From contig NZ_SMMA01000063.1 of NCBI RefSeq assembly GCF_009711345.1, forward strand, positions 116,225 to 180,224: a stretch of DNA of 64,000 bases. Reading direction: 5' to 3'. The translations under genes and the position numbers were made by a program. The DNA is from Pseudovibrio flavus. GTDB lineage: Bacteria > Pseudomonadota > Alphaproteobacteria > Rhizobiales > Stappiaceae. Positions 8,699 through 17,328 of this stretch are shown here, one piece after another. The notes beneath the pieces are model-generated. The model did not search any database. It was not told the DNA's origin and saw only the letters and a program-made list of their open reading frames with translations. The stretch's first letter is position 1. The number at the start of each line of letters is the position of its first letter.

Positions 8699-9883
8699 AT
8701 GAGCGAAACTTCTTCCTCGGAAACTGAGAGCGCACGCCTTGGGCGTCGCCTCCGCCTTGGTATGGTTGGCGGCGGGCAGGGTGCGTTTATCGGCGCTGTT
8801 CATCGCATTGCTGCAAGGCTGGATGATCGCTATGAGCTTGTCGCAGGAGCATTGTCGTCGGCCCCAGAGCGGGCGAAAGCCTCCGCTAGCGAGCTATATA
8901 TCTCGCCGGATCGCGCTTATGCGAGCGTAGAAGAGATGGTGGAGAAGGAAGCAGGGCGCACCGACAGGGTCGATGTTGTTTCTATCGTTACACCGAACCA
9001 TCTGCACTTTCCCGCTGCGAAGCTGTTGCTGGAAGCTGGCTTTCATGTGATCTGCGATAAACCAATGACGACCAGCGCTGAGGAAAGTGCTGAGCTTGTT
9101 GAGATTGTTAAGAGAACAGGCAAGCTGTTCATGCTGACCCACAATTACACGGGTTACCCGATGATCCGGCAGGCGCGGGCCATGGTGCAAGACGGCGCGA
9201 TTGGTAAGCTTCGGATTGTGCAGGTTGAATATGCGCAGGACTGGCTCACAGAACCGCTGGAACAGACCGGCCAAAAGCAAGCCAGTTGGCGAACAGACCC
9301 CAAACGTTCAGGGGCCGGTGGCTGCATCGGGGATATCGGTAGCCACGGCTATAACCTTGCCAACTTCGTCAGCAATGAAAAACCGTCGGAGTTGCTGGGA
9401 GAGCTGAGCCACTTTGTTGATGGCCGTGTGCTCGATGACAACGTGCAGATCTTGCTGCGCTATGGCAGCGGCGCGAAGGGCGCGCTCTGGGCAAGCCAAG
9501 TCGCCCCGGGTAATGAAAACAGCCTACGACTGCGGGTTTATGGAGACAAAGGCGGGCTTGAGTGGGCACAGGAAGACCCAAACTATCTGTTCTACAGCCC
9601 TTTCGGTCAGCCAACCCAGAAATTGACGCGGGGCGGTAACGGAGCTGGTGATCCCGCTCAAGCGGTATCGCGCATACCAGGTGGCCATCCTGAGGGCTAT
9701 CTGGAAGCCTTCGGTAGTTTGTATAATCAATTCGCTGAGGTCTTGAGCGCACACATTCTGGGCAATCCTGCGCCTGACTGCGCGGCGTTGCTGCCAAGCG
9801 TTGAAGATGGCCTTGATGGTCTTCGGTTTATTGAGGCTGCGGTTGCAAGCTCATCAGAAGGCGGGGTTTGGAAGAGGCTGTAA
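8699..9883 (+). CDS. Gfo/Idh/MocA family oxidoreductase
   Basis: This 394-residue NAD(P)-dependent oxidoreductase has a glycine-rich Rossmann motif (GMVGGGQGAFIG, 21-32), the variant CDKPMTT in place of EKP (119-125), and the catalytic-region signature GGCIGDIGSHGYNL (about 207-220), whose Asp and His match the active site of the family. It follows the TIM-barrel gene after a 15-base gap, with the LacI gene first in the same run. Two Gfo/Idh/MocA enzymes and two TIM barrels around one importer suggest successive oxidation and epimerisation or reduction of one substrate; this is an inference. Confidence 0.86.
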   Translation: MSETSSSETESARLGRRLRLGMVGGGQGAFIGAVHRIAARLDDRYELVAGALSSAPERAKASASELYISPDRAYASVEEMVEKEAGRTDRVDVVSIVTPNHLHFPAAKLLLEAGFHVICDKPMTTSAEESAELVEIVKRTGKLFMLTHNYTGYPMIRQARAMVQDGAIGKLRIVQVEYAQDWLTEPLEQTGQKQASWRTDPKRSGAGGCIGDIGSHGYNLANFVSNEKPSELLGELSHFVDGRVLDDNVQILLRYGSGAKGALWASQVAPGNENSLRLRVYGDKGGLEWAQEDPNYLFYSPFGQPTQKLTRGGNGAGDPAQAVSRIPGGHPEGYLEAFGSLYNQFAEVLSAHILGNPAPDCAALLPSVEDGLDGLRFIEAAVASSSEGGVWKRL

Positions 9884-9900
9884 TTTCAACGAATTTTGGG

Positions 9901-9929
9901 AAGAAAAAGGCGCGGAGGATATCCGCGCC
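9901..9929 (-). terminator. Rho-independent terminator of the FadR-type gene
   Basis: GGCGCGGA (9909-9916) pairs with TCCGCGCC (9922-9929). On the minus strand the stem is followed by TTTTTCTT, so it terminates the GntR gene ending at 9959. The plus-strand side has no T-run and would serve the oxidoreductase gene poorly. Confidence 0.85.
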
Positions 9930-9958
9930 GTAATTCATTCTCTTAGCCGCTCGAAAGT

Positions 9959-10714
9959 TTAGGCAGCTGTCCCTACAGGCTCGTCCTGCTCATCCATTGC
10001 AGAAGAGGCACTGTAAAGCGCGTTCTTTGTGCTCTCGATATGAGCCCACATGGCATGCTGCGCACGTCGAGAATCCCGCGAGGCAAGCGCATCCATGATG
10101 TCCTGATGCTCTTTACACCAGCTGTTCAGATCTTTTTCGTCGATGTGCTTGTGCAGGCTGTTCCAAAGTGGGTTCTTTGCACGGCCGTCCCACATTAGCT
10201 CGACGAGCAACGCTATAACCGAGTTGCCTGTCGCTTTGCCAAGCAGAAGGTGAAATTCCTTGTCCCAGTTGGAGTCGCGAGCACGATCCTCGGAAACTGC
10301 CCGTTGTTGAATTTCCGCAAGCTGGGCTAACTGCTCTTCTGTAATTTTGGATGCAGCCAGTTCAACGGTTAGGCATTCCACATGCTGACGGGCCTCGAGC
10401 ATCTCGAAGGGGCCAGCCTCCTGCATTTCGGATATGAGGCGGCGCAGAGCCTGCTCTGTCCGGCAATCCCCGCTGCTTTCATTAATCGGTACTTCGGAGA
10501 TGACATGGATACCTGATCCCTTTTTCACGGAGACCATGCCCTGTAGTTCAAGCATGATGATTGCTTCGCGAACCACAGTTCGGCTGATGCCGTAATCAAC
10601 ACAGATAACACGTTCTGGCGGTAGCTTATCGCCAACCTTGAATGTGCCATTGCGGATCAGGGTTTTGAGTTTTTCGCCGATGTCTTGATAAAGGCGAGGC
10701 GAATGAGAGGACAT
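9959..10714 (-). CDS. FadR-subfamily GntR transcriptional regulator
   Basis: The 251-residue protein has an N-terminal winged helix (GDKLPPERVICVDYGISRTV region, about residues 27-46) and a C-terminal all-helical FCD ligand domain. Histidines in EFHLLLG, EHQDIMDAL and AMWAHIEST fit the metal-binding set of that domain. It is convergent with the sugar oxidoreductase gene and divergent, across 480 bases, from the SorC-type regulator of the PTS locus. The controlled genes are not evident: it could act on either neighbour or elsewhere. An AT-rich near-palindrome starting GAAATATTTT lies in front of it. Confidence 0.85.
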   Translation of the reverse strand: MSSHSPRLYQDIGEKLKTLIRNGTFKVGDKLPPERVICVDYGISRTVVREAIIMLELQGMVSVKKGSGIHVISEVPINESSGDCRTEQALRRLISEMQEAGPFEMLEARQHVECLTVELAASKITEEQLAQLAEIQQRAVSEDRARDSNWDKEFHLLLGKATGNSVIALLVELMWDGRAKNPLWNSLHKHIDEKDLNSWCKEHQDIMDALASRDSRRAQHAMWAHIESTKNALYSASSAMDEQDEPVGTAA

Positions 10715-11194
10715 TGGCTCTCCCTTGCTTCCGTCCGCAGCTCTCTATGGTTGAGGAGAGAGTCTTAGTCTACATAATTGAAATATTTTAAAAATTTCGC
10801 ATAAAAATTCAATCGGTGTATGTGCGTATTGGGTGTCGTTTGGCCAAGACGTGCGGATGCCATCTGCATTCCCGCATCTCGCCTTAGAGCCATAGTTGAG
10901 TTTTAGTAAATAATGGAACTTCCAATTTTGGGTGTCGGGCGATCATATCTACTTGGCCCATGGTGACGATATTGGTCTGCCTCGGAGGTAGCCTGTGAAT
11001 GATACGTGGGTTTAATACGGGATTGTTTGGATGAACAAATGTGCATATAGCCTAATGTTATGTTCTTGTTTTCACCTTGTGTGAGCGGCGTCTTGGACGA
11101 AATATTTTCCAGATAACTCCGCTCGGCTCATTTGGGGTGAGTATGGGCAACCTGTTCTTTCTATAAGGCGCTCAGGTATTTGGAGTAAGTGAGA
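10715..11194. promoter_or_regulatory. 480-base divergent intergenic region (FadR-type / SorC-type genes)
   Basis: No coding region was seen. AT-rich sequence near 10775-10815 holds a 19-base imperfect palindrome (GAAATATTTTAAAAATTTC) and, just before it, TTAGTCTACATAA, which loosely resembles FadR-family operators. Further right, GATGAACAAATGTGCATATAG (from about 11030) shares an ACA-ATGT type core with sites near the PTS genes. All regulatory assignments here are tentative. Confidence 0.35.
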
Positions 11195-12175
11195 ATGTCT
11201 GCAAAGAAATCTGCAAGTGAAGCGGGCCATGACAAGGCGGGCGATCAGAGTTCTAGCAGACTACGCCTCCGTGCCGCATGGATGTACTTCATTGAAGGCA
11301 TGACACAGTCCGAAATTGCAGAGCGATTGGGCCTTGGCCGCGTTACTGTTTTGCGCATGATTGCTGCTGCCAGAGAGAACAATGAGGTGAAGATCAATAT
11401 TGACCATAACCTCACCAATTGCGTTCAGTTGGAGCGGGAATTGGAGGAAAAGTTCGGCATTGGAGAGGTGATTGTTGTCCCTCTTTCAGACCCGAATGCC
11501 GATGCAGTTGTGCCAATCGGAGCCGCGATAGGTCAACACATTTCGTCTCTGGTGATGCCTGATATGAAGATCGGGGTAGGCTGGGGGCGTACGCTCTTAC
11601 AGTCTCTTGCACATATCCAGCGAAGCAATATCGCCAACCTTTCCGTTGTTTCTCTGCTTGGCGGCATTATGAAAGCCAAGGAGTTTAACCCCGCTGAGTT
11701 TGCATGGCGATTTGCTGACAACTTCAACGCGGATTGCTTCCTGATGACTGCACCTGCGCTCGTGGACTCAGCAGAAACGCGGCACCGTCTTATCGACAAC
11801 TGCGGTCTCAAGGAACTCTTTGACATAGCACAGACATTGGATGTCGTGTTGCTTAGTGTCGGCGCTACTGTTGATGATGCAACCTACCGCCGGATTGAAC
11901 AGATAAGTGGGCAAGAACAAGCGCAAGCAAGAGAAGCTGGCGCAGTAGGGGACTTGATGCTCCATTTCTACGGAGCTGAGGGCGAACTGACCCCTTCACC
12001 TTTGAACGATCGGGTGATGTCTATTCCGCCTCAGACGCTGAAAAAAGCCAAAAGACGTATTCTAGCATCCGGTGGGATGAACAAGGTCGATGCGCTTCTA
12101 GGTGGAATTCGGTTGATAGAGCCTACAACATTTATAACCGATGAGTGGGCGGCACGTTCTCTCTTAGAGAAGTAA
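11195..12175 (+). CDS. SorC/DeoR-type sugar-binding transcriptional regulator
   Basis: The 326-residue protein has an N-terminal helix-turn-helix (TQSEIAERLGLGRVTVLRMI, about residues 37-56) and the SorC sugar-binding domain with the phosphosugar-binding loop GVGWGRTLLQSL and the C-terminal CGGM-like segment ASGGMNKVDALLGG. An ATG at 11195 with GGAG nine bases upstream is preferred to the in-frame GTG at 11189. Regulators of this family respond to phosphorylated polyols or sugars. It lies directly upstream of the glucitol-type PTS genes on the same strand and is the probable regulator of that locus. Confidence 0.88.
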   Translation: MSAKKSASEAGHDKAGDQSSSRLRLRAAWMYFIEGMTQSEIAERLGLGRVTVLRMIAAARENNEVKINIDHNLTNCVQLERELEEKFGIGEVIVVPLSDPNADAVVPIGAAIGQHISSLVMPDMKIGVGWGRTLLQSLAHIQRSNIANLSVVSLLGGIMKAKEFNPAEFAWRFADNFNADCFLMTAPALVDSAETRHRLIDNCGLKELFDIAQTLDVVLLSVGATVDDATYRRIEQISGQEQAQAREAGAVGDLMLHFYGAEGELTPSPLNDRVMSIPPQTLKKAKRRILASGGMNKVDALLGGIRLIEPTTFITDEWAARSLLEK

Positions 12176-12576
12176 TATTTTCGGATATTTCTCATTGCGC
12201 ACTATTGATGGAATGGTTGTATGCAGAAAGATATAGATCTTTCCTAGTGTTTCTATATGTATTCTAATGCGCGATTTATATAATACATTTAGAAATTACA
12301 TTGAAAATAACCGCGACAATGTGACTGGTTCAAGATTGAATCTAGGTTTCTATTTTAAGTAGAACGGGTCACTTCAATAACCGTAACCGGCTTAATTTCG
12401 CTTTTCTTTCCAAATGCCTCTCCCTGCGTGAAGCCATATTCGCGCTCTGATATACAAAGTTCCACTAAATTGACGGGGTAAAGAACAATTGTGTTAGATG
12501 TGTAACATATGTTCGTTTGGTGTGGAGTCGTTTTCGACTTCACGCAAGTGACCAGTGTTTGAATCAGGAGAACACA
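12176..12576 (+). promoter_or_regulatory. 400-base leader region of the PTS operon
   Basis: AT-rich, with no convincing gene. It probably holds the promoter of the gutM-srl operon and contains the palindrome AACATATGTT at 12504-12513 and the imperfect palindrome AACAATTGTGTT just before it. An opposite-strand reading frame ending at 12355 is discussed as a doubtful remnant. Confidence 0.5.
12504..12513. promoter_or_regulatory. Candidate SorC-type operator (AACATATGTT)
   Basis: A perfect ten-base palindrome, 63 bases before the gutM start. Nearly the same word (TACATATGTT) lies in front of the SAF-domain oxidoreductase gene at 18721-18730, suggesting one regulator for both transcription units. 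Confidence 0.5.
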
Positions 12577-13017
12577 ATGGAACTTGTCCAAAATGCACTA
12601 TTGATACTGGCATTGCTGTGGGGGCTACAGGCTCTTGGTGCAATTGTGCAAGTTCGTCGTTATCAGGCCGCGCTTAGTCGAACTCTCTCTCAATGGGAAA
12701 CAGGATATCTAGGGGTAGGTATCCAGAAGTCATTGCTCAAAACAGGTGCAATGGTGATCCTCGTGATTGGGGACGACCGAAAAATTCTGAAGTTCCAAGC
12801 CATGACCGGCAGAACAGTGTTCTCGAAATTCAAAGTTTACAAAGACTTGCAAGGGCAGACGCCAGAAGCACTGCTGGATTTATTCAGCGATAAAGCGCGC
12901 TTTTCTGCTGCCCTTCATGGTGCAACCCGTCAGGCAATCGAGAAAGCAGAAGCAGCTCGGGAGAGGGAGATGTCTGGCGAGGATATGAGCGTACCTCAAC
13001 TCAGCTTTGGGAAGTGA
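12577..13017 (+). CDS. gutM: Glucitol operon activator-like protein GutM
   Basis: The 146-residue protein starts with a single membrane-spanning helix (about residues 5-25, LLILALLWGLQALGAIVQV) followed by a soluble domain with GYLGVGIQKSLLKTGAMVIL, as in the GutM/SrlM family. In E. coli SrlM is an auxiliary activator of the glucitol operon. The ATG at 12577 is used because CAGGAGA lies six to seven bases before it. It is the first gene of the PTS operon, 36 bases before srlA; in E. coli it lies after the transport genes instead. Confidence 0.85.
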   Translation: MELVQNALLILALLWGLQALGAIVQVRRYQAALSRTLSQWETGYLGVGIQKSLLKTGAMVILVIGDDRKILKFQAMTGRTVFSKFKVYKDLQGQTPEALLDLFSDKARFSAALHGATRQAIEKAEAAREREMSGEDMSVPQLSFGK

Positions 13018-13053
13018 TGCTCGAGACACTCTAACGGGAAATGGAGAGGAACC

Positions 13054-13641
13054 ATGTTAGATGTATTAACACATGCTGCGGAGTCCTTTATTGGTGTATT
13101 CAACCAAGGCGGAGCAGTATTTGTAGGGTTCGTAACTGGAATTTTGCCGACACTTATCGTTTTGTTGACCGCTGTTTACGCGCTTATCGAACTCATCGGT
13201 GAACATAGAATTCAAGGCATCGCAAGATTTGCATCGAAGAACGTAATCCTGCGCTATTCGTTGCTGCCGTTTCTTGCGGTTTTCTTTCTTACAAACCCAA
13301 TGGCGTATACGTTCGGCACGTTTTTGCGCGAACGTCACAAGCCAGCATTTTATGATGCTGCTGTATCGTTGGTGCACCCAACGACCGGATTGTTCCCTCA
13401 CTGTAATCCGGGCGAACTCTTTGTTTGGATGGGTGTTGCAACCGGTATCACCACGCTGGCGATGAATGGCGATACATCGTTCTCCGTCGCTAAGCTTGCT
13501 CTTTTCTACCTAATTGTTGGTCTCATCGTTGCTGTCATCAAAGGCATTGTAACCGAATGGCTCACTCTATTTCTCGCAAAACGCGAGGGAGTTGTTTTCG
13601 AAGACGATGAAGAAGAAATCGAAGTCACTAAAGCTGCATAG
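13054..13641 (+). CDS. srlA: PTS glucitol/sorbitol-type transporter subunit IIC (SrlA)
   Basis: This 195-residue membrane protein has about four to five hydrophobic helices and the family hallmarks RYSLLPFLAVFFLTNPMAY and LFPHCNPGELFVWMGVA. It matches EIIC2 of the glucitol family, which in E. coli is 187 residues. With the C-terminal half of SrlE it forms the sugar channel. The C-terminus carries an acidic stretch (EDDEEEIEV). It has a strong ribosome site (GGAGAGGA) and is followed by srlE. The substrate may be sorbitol or another polyol. Confidence 0.92.
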   Translation: MLDVLTHAAESFIGVFNQGGAVFVGFVTGILPTLIVLLTAVYALIELIGEHRIQGIARFASKNVILRYSLLPFLAVFFLTNPMAYTFGTFLRERHKPAFYDAAVSLVHPTTGLFPHCNPGELFVWMGVATGITTLAMNGDTSFSVAKLALFYLIVGLIVAVIKGIVTEWLTLFLAKREGVVFEDDEEEIEVTKAA

Positions 13642-13693
13642 CTGCCACTGAAGAAGACTTCCTAGAACAATAAAGTAGTGATTGGGTGATGTT

Positions 13694-14701
13694 ATGCTAA
13701 GCACCAAATTCAGAGCTGTTAAAGTTGAACGCGGAGCCGGTGGTTGGGGTGGACCACTTGTTATTGAGCCAACCGAGCAGCGCGATAAGATCGTAGCCGT
13801 TACAGGCGGGGATATTCCAGAAGTTGCTAGAAAACTTGCCGAAATGACCGGCGCTACGGTGGTAGACGGATTTAGATCTCCACCAATTGAAAGTGAAATT
13901 GCTGCAGTCGTGGTTGATTGCGGCGGTACCGCCCGCTGCGGTGTGTATCCAAGAAAACGAATTCCGACCATTAACCTCACACCTGTTGGCCAGTCCGGCC
14001 CGCTGGCCCAGTTCATAACCGAAGATATCTATGTGTCTGCGGTCAAGGTCAGCAACATGTCCTATGCCACGGAAGCTGACGAGACCGCAGCGCCAGCCGC
14101 AACGCCAGCGCCTGCAACTGAAGCCAAAACCGAGAAGGTAACAGCGCCTGAGCCAGAACAAGATCAAGGCGGATTCCTAGGCTTTATCACCAGTGTTGGC
14201 CGTGTCATGGGCAATGTTGTGAACGTGCTGTTTAACAGTGGTCGTCGCACCATTGATACGGTGGTTCGCAACGTTCTTCCGTTTATCGCCTTCGTTGCCA
14301 TGCTCATCGGCGTTATCAACGCGACAGGTGTTGGTGAAGCGCTTGCTCACGTTCTTGAGCCTCTCGGTAGCAATATCATCGGGCTTTTGGTGCTGTCTGC
14401 CATCTGCGGCTTGCCGTTCCTTTCGCCAATCCTCGGCCCAGGCGCTGTTATTGCTCAGGTAATTGGTGCTGCCATTATTGGTCCTGCTATCGGTACTGGC
14501 GTCATTCCGGCTGCAATGGCTCTGCCTGCTCTGTTTGCTTACAACACGCAGGTTGGTGCTGACTTCGTGCCAGTTGGTCTGGCCCTTGGTGAAGCAAAAC
14601 CTTCCACCATCAAGGTTGGTGTTCCTGCCTTGTTGCTCAGCCGTCAGATCACGGGCCCGATTTCGGTGCTCATCGCTTACGGTGCAAGCTTCCTGCTGTA
14701 A
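13694..14701 (+). CDS. srlE: PTS glucitol/sorbitol-type transporter subunit IIBC (SrlE)
   Basis: The 335-residue protein has an N-terminal IIB domain with the phosphorylatable cysteine in GGTARCGVYP (Cys82), then an Ala/Pro/Glu-rich linker (about residues 127-156) that looks longer than that of E. coli SrlE, and a C-terminal membrane domain (about 185-335) with LPFLSPILGPGAVIAQVIG and ADFVPVGLALGEA. It accepts phosphate from SrlB and passes it to the incoming polyol. The ATG at 13694 is favoured over an in-frame TTG at 13682. Confidence 0.92.
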   Translation: MLSTKFRAVKVERGAGGWGGPLVIEPTEQRDKIVAVTGGDIPEVARKLAEMTGATVVDGFRSPPIESEIAAVVVDCGGTARCGVYPRKRIPTINLTPVGQSGPLAQFITEDIYVSAVKVSNMSYATEADETAAPAATPAPATEAKTEKVTAPEPEQDQGGFLGFITSVGRVMGNVVNVLFNSGRRTIDTVVRNVLPFIAFVAMLIGVINATGVGEALAHVLEPLGSNIIGLLVLSAICGLPFLSPILGPGAVIAQVIGAAIIGPAIGTGVIPAAMALPALFAYNTQVGADFVPVGLALGEAKPSTIKVGVPALLLSRQITGPISVLIAYGASFLL

Positions 14702-14734
14702 TCCCATCATCGCCGCCACTAAAGGAGACAAGGA

Positions 14735-15109
14735 ATGTGTCTGTATAAAACCAATATCACTGCTATTGGCGAGGAAGTATCCGACCTGTTGGAGGGGGGA
14801 GTGCTCATTCTTTATGAAGACGGAGCACCAGCAGAGCTAGCTGAAGTATCCGTACTGCATAAGGTCCAAGAGCAATCTGATCAGGCACCTACCGCTGGCA
14901 GCACTCTTAAGATTGGCGCAATAGAAGTTGGGGTTACGGCCATTGGCGAAACGGCATGGTCCAAGGTGCAAGACATTGGGCACGTTGTCATCAACTTCAA
15001 TGGTGCAGATGAAGCCATGAGGCCGGGTGAAATTTGCGCTGGCGAAGTTGATCCTGCGATTATTCGTGCCGAGCTACAGTCCGGCAAAGTGATCGAACTG
15101 GTCGCTTAA
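14735..15109 (+). CDS. srlB: PTS glucitol/sorbitol-type subunit IIA (SrlB)
   Basis: The 124-residue cytosolic protein matches the SrlB family: an N-terminal YKTNITAIG, the EDGAPAELAEVSVLH segment with the probable phosphorylated histidine (His42), and EVGVTAIGETAWSKVQDIGH. It carries phosphate from HPr to the IIB domain of SrlE. AAAGGAGA lies just upstream of the ATG. It is 33 bases after srlE and 122 bases before the HPr-Enzyme I fusion, so the phosphorelay genes follow one another in order. Confidence 0.9.
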   Translation: MCLYKTNITAIGEEVSDLLEGGVLILYEDGAPAELAEVSVLHKVQEQSDQAPTAGSTLKIGAIEVGVTAIGETAWSKVQDIGHVVINFNGADEAMRPGEICAGEVDPAIIRAELQSGKVIELVA

Positions 15110-15231
15110 GTAGCCAGTCAAACAGGTTTAGCTGCAACCTGAAAATCAACAACAGCGGTGCGGGTGCGAACTCGCGCTGCTCATTCCGCGCAGCAATTCT
15201 CCACCAAATCATAGAATAAGAGGGATGGTTC

Positions 15232-17187
15232 ATGCTTGAAGTGAATGCTGTTGTCAAAGTCGAAGAAGGTTTACATACGCGCCCTGCTACCCAGTTTGCC
15301 AAGATGGCCAAAGGCTTTGATTGTGAGGTCGAGGTGGTTCGAAATGGCAGGACTGCAAACGGCAAAAGTGCTGTAAAGCTGATGCTGCTCGGTGTTCAAC
15401 AAAACGAGACTATCCTTCTGCGAACGGTGGGTGCAGATGAGGCGCAAGCCTCTGAGGTATTGCAAAAGTTCCTTTCTGATGAAGATGCCATTCGGGTTGA
15501 AAAACCGGAGGCAGGCGCCGGAAGCACTGGTGGTGAAGGAGAGCTGCGGAAAACGAGCATACCCGCAGAACCAGCCATCCCGGGAGCCTTTAAGGGTATT
15601 GCGGCAAGTGAAGGCCACCGCGTTGCCTCGGGCTTCGTCTATGTACGAGAAGCCATCGTTGCGCCGTCTTCTACCGTCAAGGCTGGGCAAGAGGTCAAGG
15701 AATGGCAGCGTTTTGAAACCATTTTCCATGCGGTCTGCTCTCAGCTTAAGGGTGAGTTGAACGGAACACCCGAAGACAGCGCAATCGTTGAGGCTCTACT
15801 TGATGTCTCCGCAGATGAAGAGTTTATCGGCGCAATCCGTACCCGCATATTGGCAGGCTCAGAGGCAACGGCTGCATGTCTTGCCGTTGGTGAGGATCTT
15901 GCTTACAGTTTCGAGCATATGCCGGATGCCTATATGCAGGCACGAGCAGAGGATATTAGAGGGCTAACCCGCCAGCTTGCGCTTAAGTTATTGGGCAAGG
16001 AAGACTTGAGTCTCAGCGAGTTGAGCACGCCTTGTATTGTTGTTGCTGAAGACCTCTCCGCGTTGGACTTTGCGAAGGCAAACCTTGATATGATTCAAGG
16101 CATTATATGCATGCGCGGAAGTGCTACTTCACACGTCGCCATTATGGCCCGTGCCAATGGCATACCGGCAATTCTTGGGTTATCGCAGCCCTTAAGTGCG
16201 GACCAGAAGTTTGAAACCATAGCGATGAGCGGTACCTCCGGACATGTTTGGTTTAACCCGTCCTATGAGGTTATTGAGCATTGCAAGGCCAAGCAGTTTG
16301 AAGAAGAGGCCCAGTATAAAGAGCTTGAGGCATACCGTGACTATGAGCCGGTAACCAAAGCGGGCCGCAGGATTGAGGTTGCTGCCAACCTCGGTACGCT
16401 TCGCGAAATAAAGGCTGCAAAAGAAGCCGGTGCAATGGGATGCGGTCTGTTTAGAACCGAACTCCTGTTTATGGACCGCAGAAGTATGCCGGACGAAGAC
16501 GAGCAAGCGGTTGTTTATGGTGAGCTGGCCAAAGCGTTTGGCGATCATCCGGTAATCATTAGAACGCTTGATATCGGCGGCGATAAGCCTCTGTCTGGTA
16601 TCGACTTTCCTGAGGAGGAAAACCCTTTCCTCGGTTGGCGCGGGCTGAGAATGTGTCTGGATCGTCCAGATATTTTCCGACCACAGTTGCGCGCTTTGCT
16701 TCGCGCGGCTGTTCATGGCAACGTTAAAGTTATGTTCCCAATGGTTTCAGATGGCGAGGAAATCAGGCGTGCCAAACAGATGATGTACGCTTGCGCTGCT
16801 GAGCTGAAAGCAGAGGGTGTTGCTCACGGTGATCCTGAAGTCGGTATCATGATCGAGACGCCTGCCGCAGCTCTTACCGCTCCTGCTTTGGCGCAGATGG
16901 TAGATTTCTTCTCGATCGGAACGAATGACCTTACCCAGTATGTGATGGCTGCTGACCGTTTGAACCCGAAGCTCAATCACCTCTACCAAACTGATCACCC
17001 AGCAGTGATGGAAGCTATTCGCCTTGTCTGCAAAGCCGCGAATGAAGCTGAGATAATGGTTGGTATCTGCGGTGAGGCAGCATCCAAACCAGAGTTGATC
17101 CCGCAGTTTGTAGCAATGGGCGTGGATGAACTCTCCATGAGCCCCTCTGCTATTTTGCGGGCGAAGAAAATTATCTCTGAGCTTTAA
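15232..17187 (+). CDS. HPr-Enzyme I fusion (phosphoenolpyruvate-protein phosphotransferase)
   Basis: The 651-residue protein joins an N-terminal HPr domain (about 1-88; His15 in GLHTRPATQ and Ser46 in NGKSAVKLM) to a full Enzyme I. The Enzyme I part has the phospho-histidine in SATSHVAIMAR (His301), the PEP-binding barrel with LFRTELLFMDR and FFSIGTNDLTQYVM, and the active-site cysteine in GICGEA (Cys613). It takes phosphate from PEP and can hand it internally to HPr and then to SrlB. There is no GAF or IIA-Ntr domain, so it is not PtsP of the nitrogen PTS. Dedicated fused energy-coupling proteins inside a polyol PTS operon are unusual in alphaproteobacteria. Confidence 0.93.
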   Translation: MLEVNAVVKVEEGLHTRPATQFAKMAKGFDCEVEVVRNGRTANGKSAVKLMLLGVQQNETILLRTVGADEAQASEVLQKFLSDEDAIRVEKPEAGAGSTGGEGELRKTSIPAEPAIPGAFKGIAASEGHRVASGFVYVREAIVAPSSTVKAGQEVKEWQRFETIFHAVCSQLKGELNGTPEDSAIVEALLDVSADEEFIGAIRTRILAGSEATAACLAVGEDLAYSFEHMPDAYMQARAEDIRGLTRQLALKLLGKEDLSLSELSTPCIVVAEDLSALDFAKANLDMIQGIICMRGSATSHVAIMARANGIPAILGLSQPLSADQKFETIAMSGTSGHVWFNPSYEVIEHCKAKQFEEEAQYKELEAYRDYEPVTKAGRRIEVAANLGTLREIKAAKEAGAMGCGLFRTELLFMDRRSMPDEDEQAVVYGELAKAFGDHPVIIRTLDIGGDKPLSGIDFPEEENPFLGWRGLRMCLDRPDIFRPQLRALLRAAVHGNVKVMFPMVSDGEEIRRAKQMMYACAAELKAEGVAHGDPEVGIMIETPAAALTAPALAQMVDFFSIGTNDLTQYVMAADRLNPKLNHLYQTDHPAVMEAIRLVCKAANEAEIMVGICGEAASKPELIPQFVAMGVDELSMSPSAILRAKKIISEL

Positions 17188-17209
17188 GGAATTTCTACAG
17201 TTTTGGAGG

Positions 17210-17237
17210 TGGCGCTGTGAGAATGGCGCCAGCTTTT
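17210..17237 (+). terminator. Terminator of the PTS operon
   Basis: TGGCGC (17210-17215) pairs with GCGCCA (17226-17231), followed by GCTTTTT. It lies 22 bases after the Enzyme I stop. Confidence 0.75.
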
Positions 17238-17280
17238 TGGTGCCCTTTTGCCTTTACACTTCTAGGAATGGGCACAACAA

Positions 17281-17308
17281 AAAACGGGGGCTTTGAGGCC
17301 CCCGTTTT
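17281..17308. terminator. Bidirectional Rho-independent terminator
   Basis: The 11-base perfect stem AAAACGGGGGC (17281-17291) / GCCCCCGTTTT (17298-17308) has A-run and T-run arms. It separates the PTS operon from the convergent SAF-domain gene and terminates the latter strongly. Confidence 0.93.
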
Positions 17309-17328
17309 CGGATAAGTATGTTGCAGGT

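Noticed and set aside
15232-17187. Nitrogen-PTS Enzyme I (PtsP)
   Set aside because: PtsP starts with a GAF domain; this protein starts with a complete HPr domain and lies in a sugar PTS operon.
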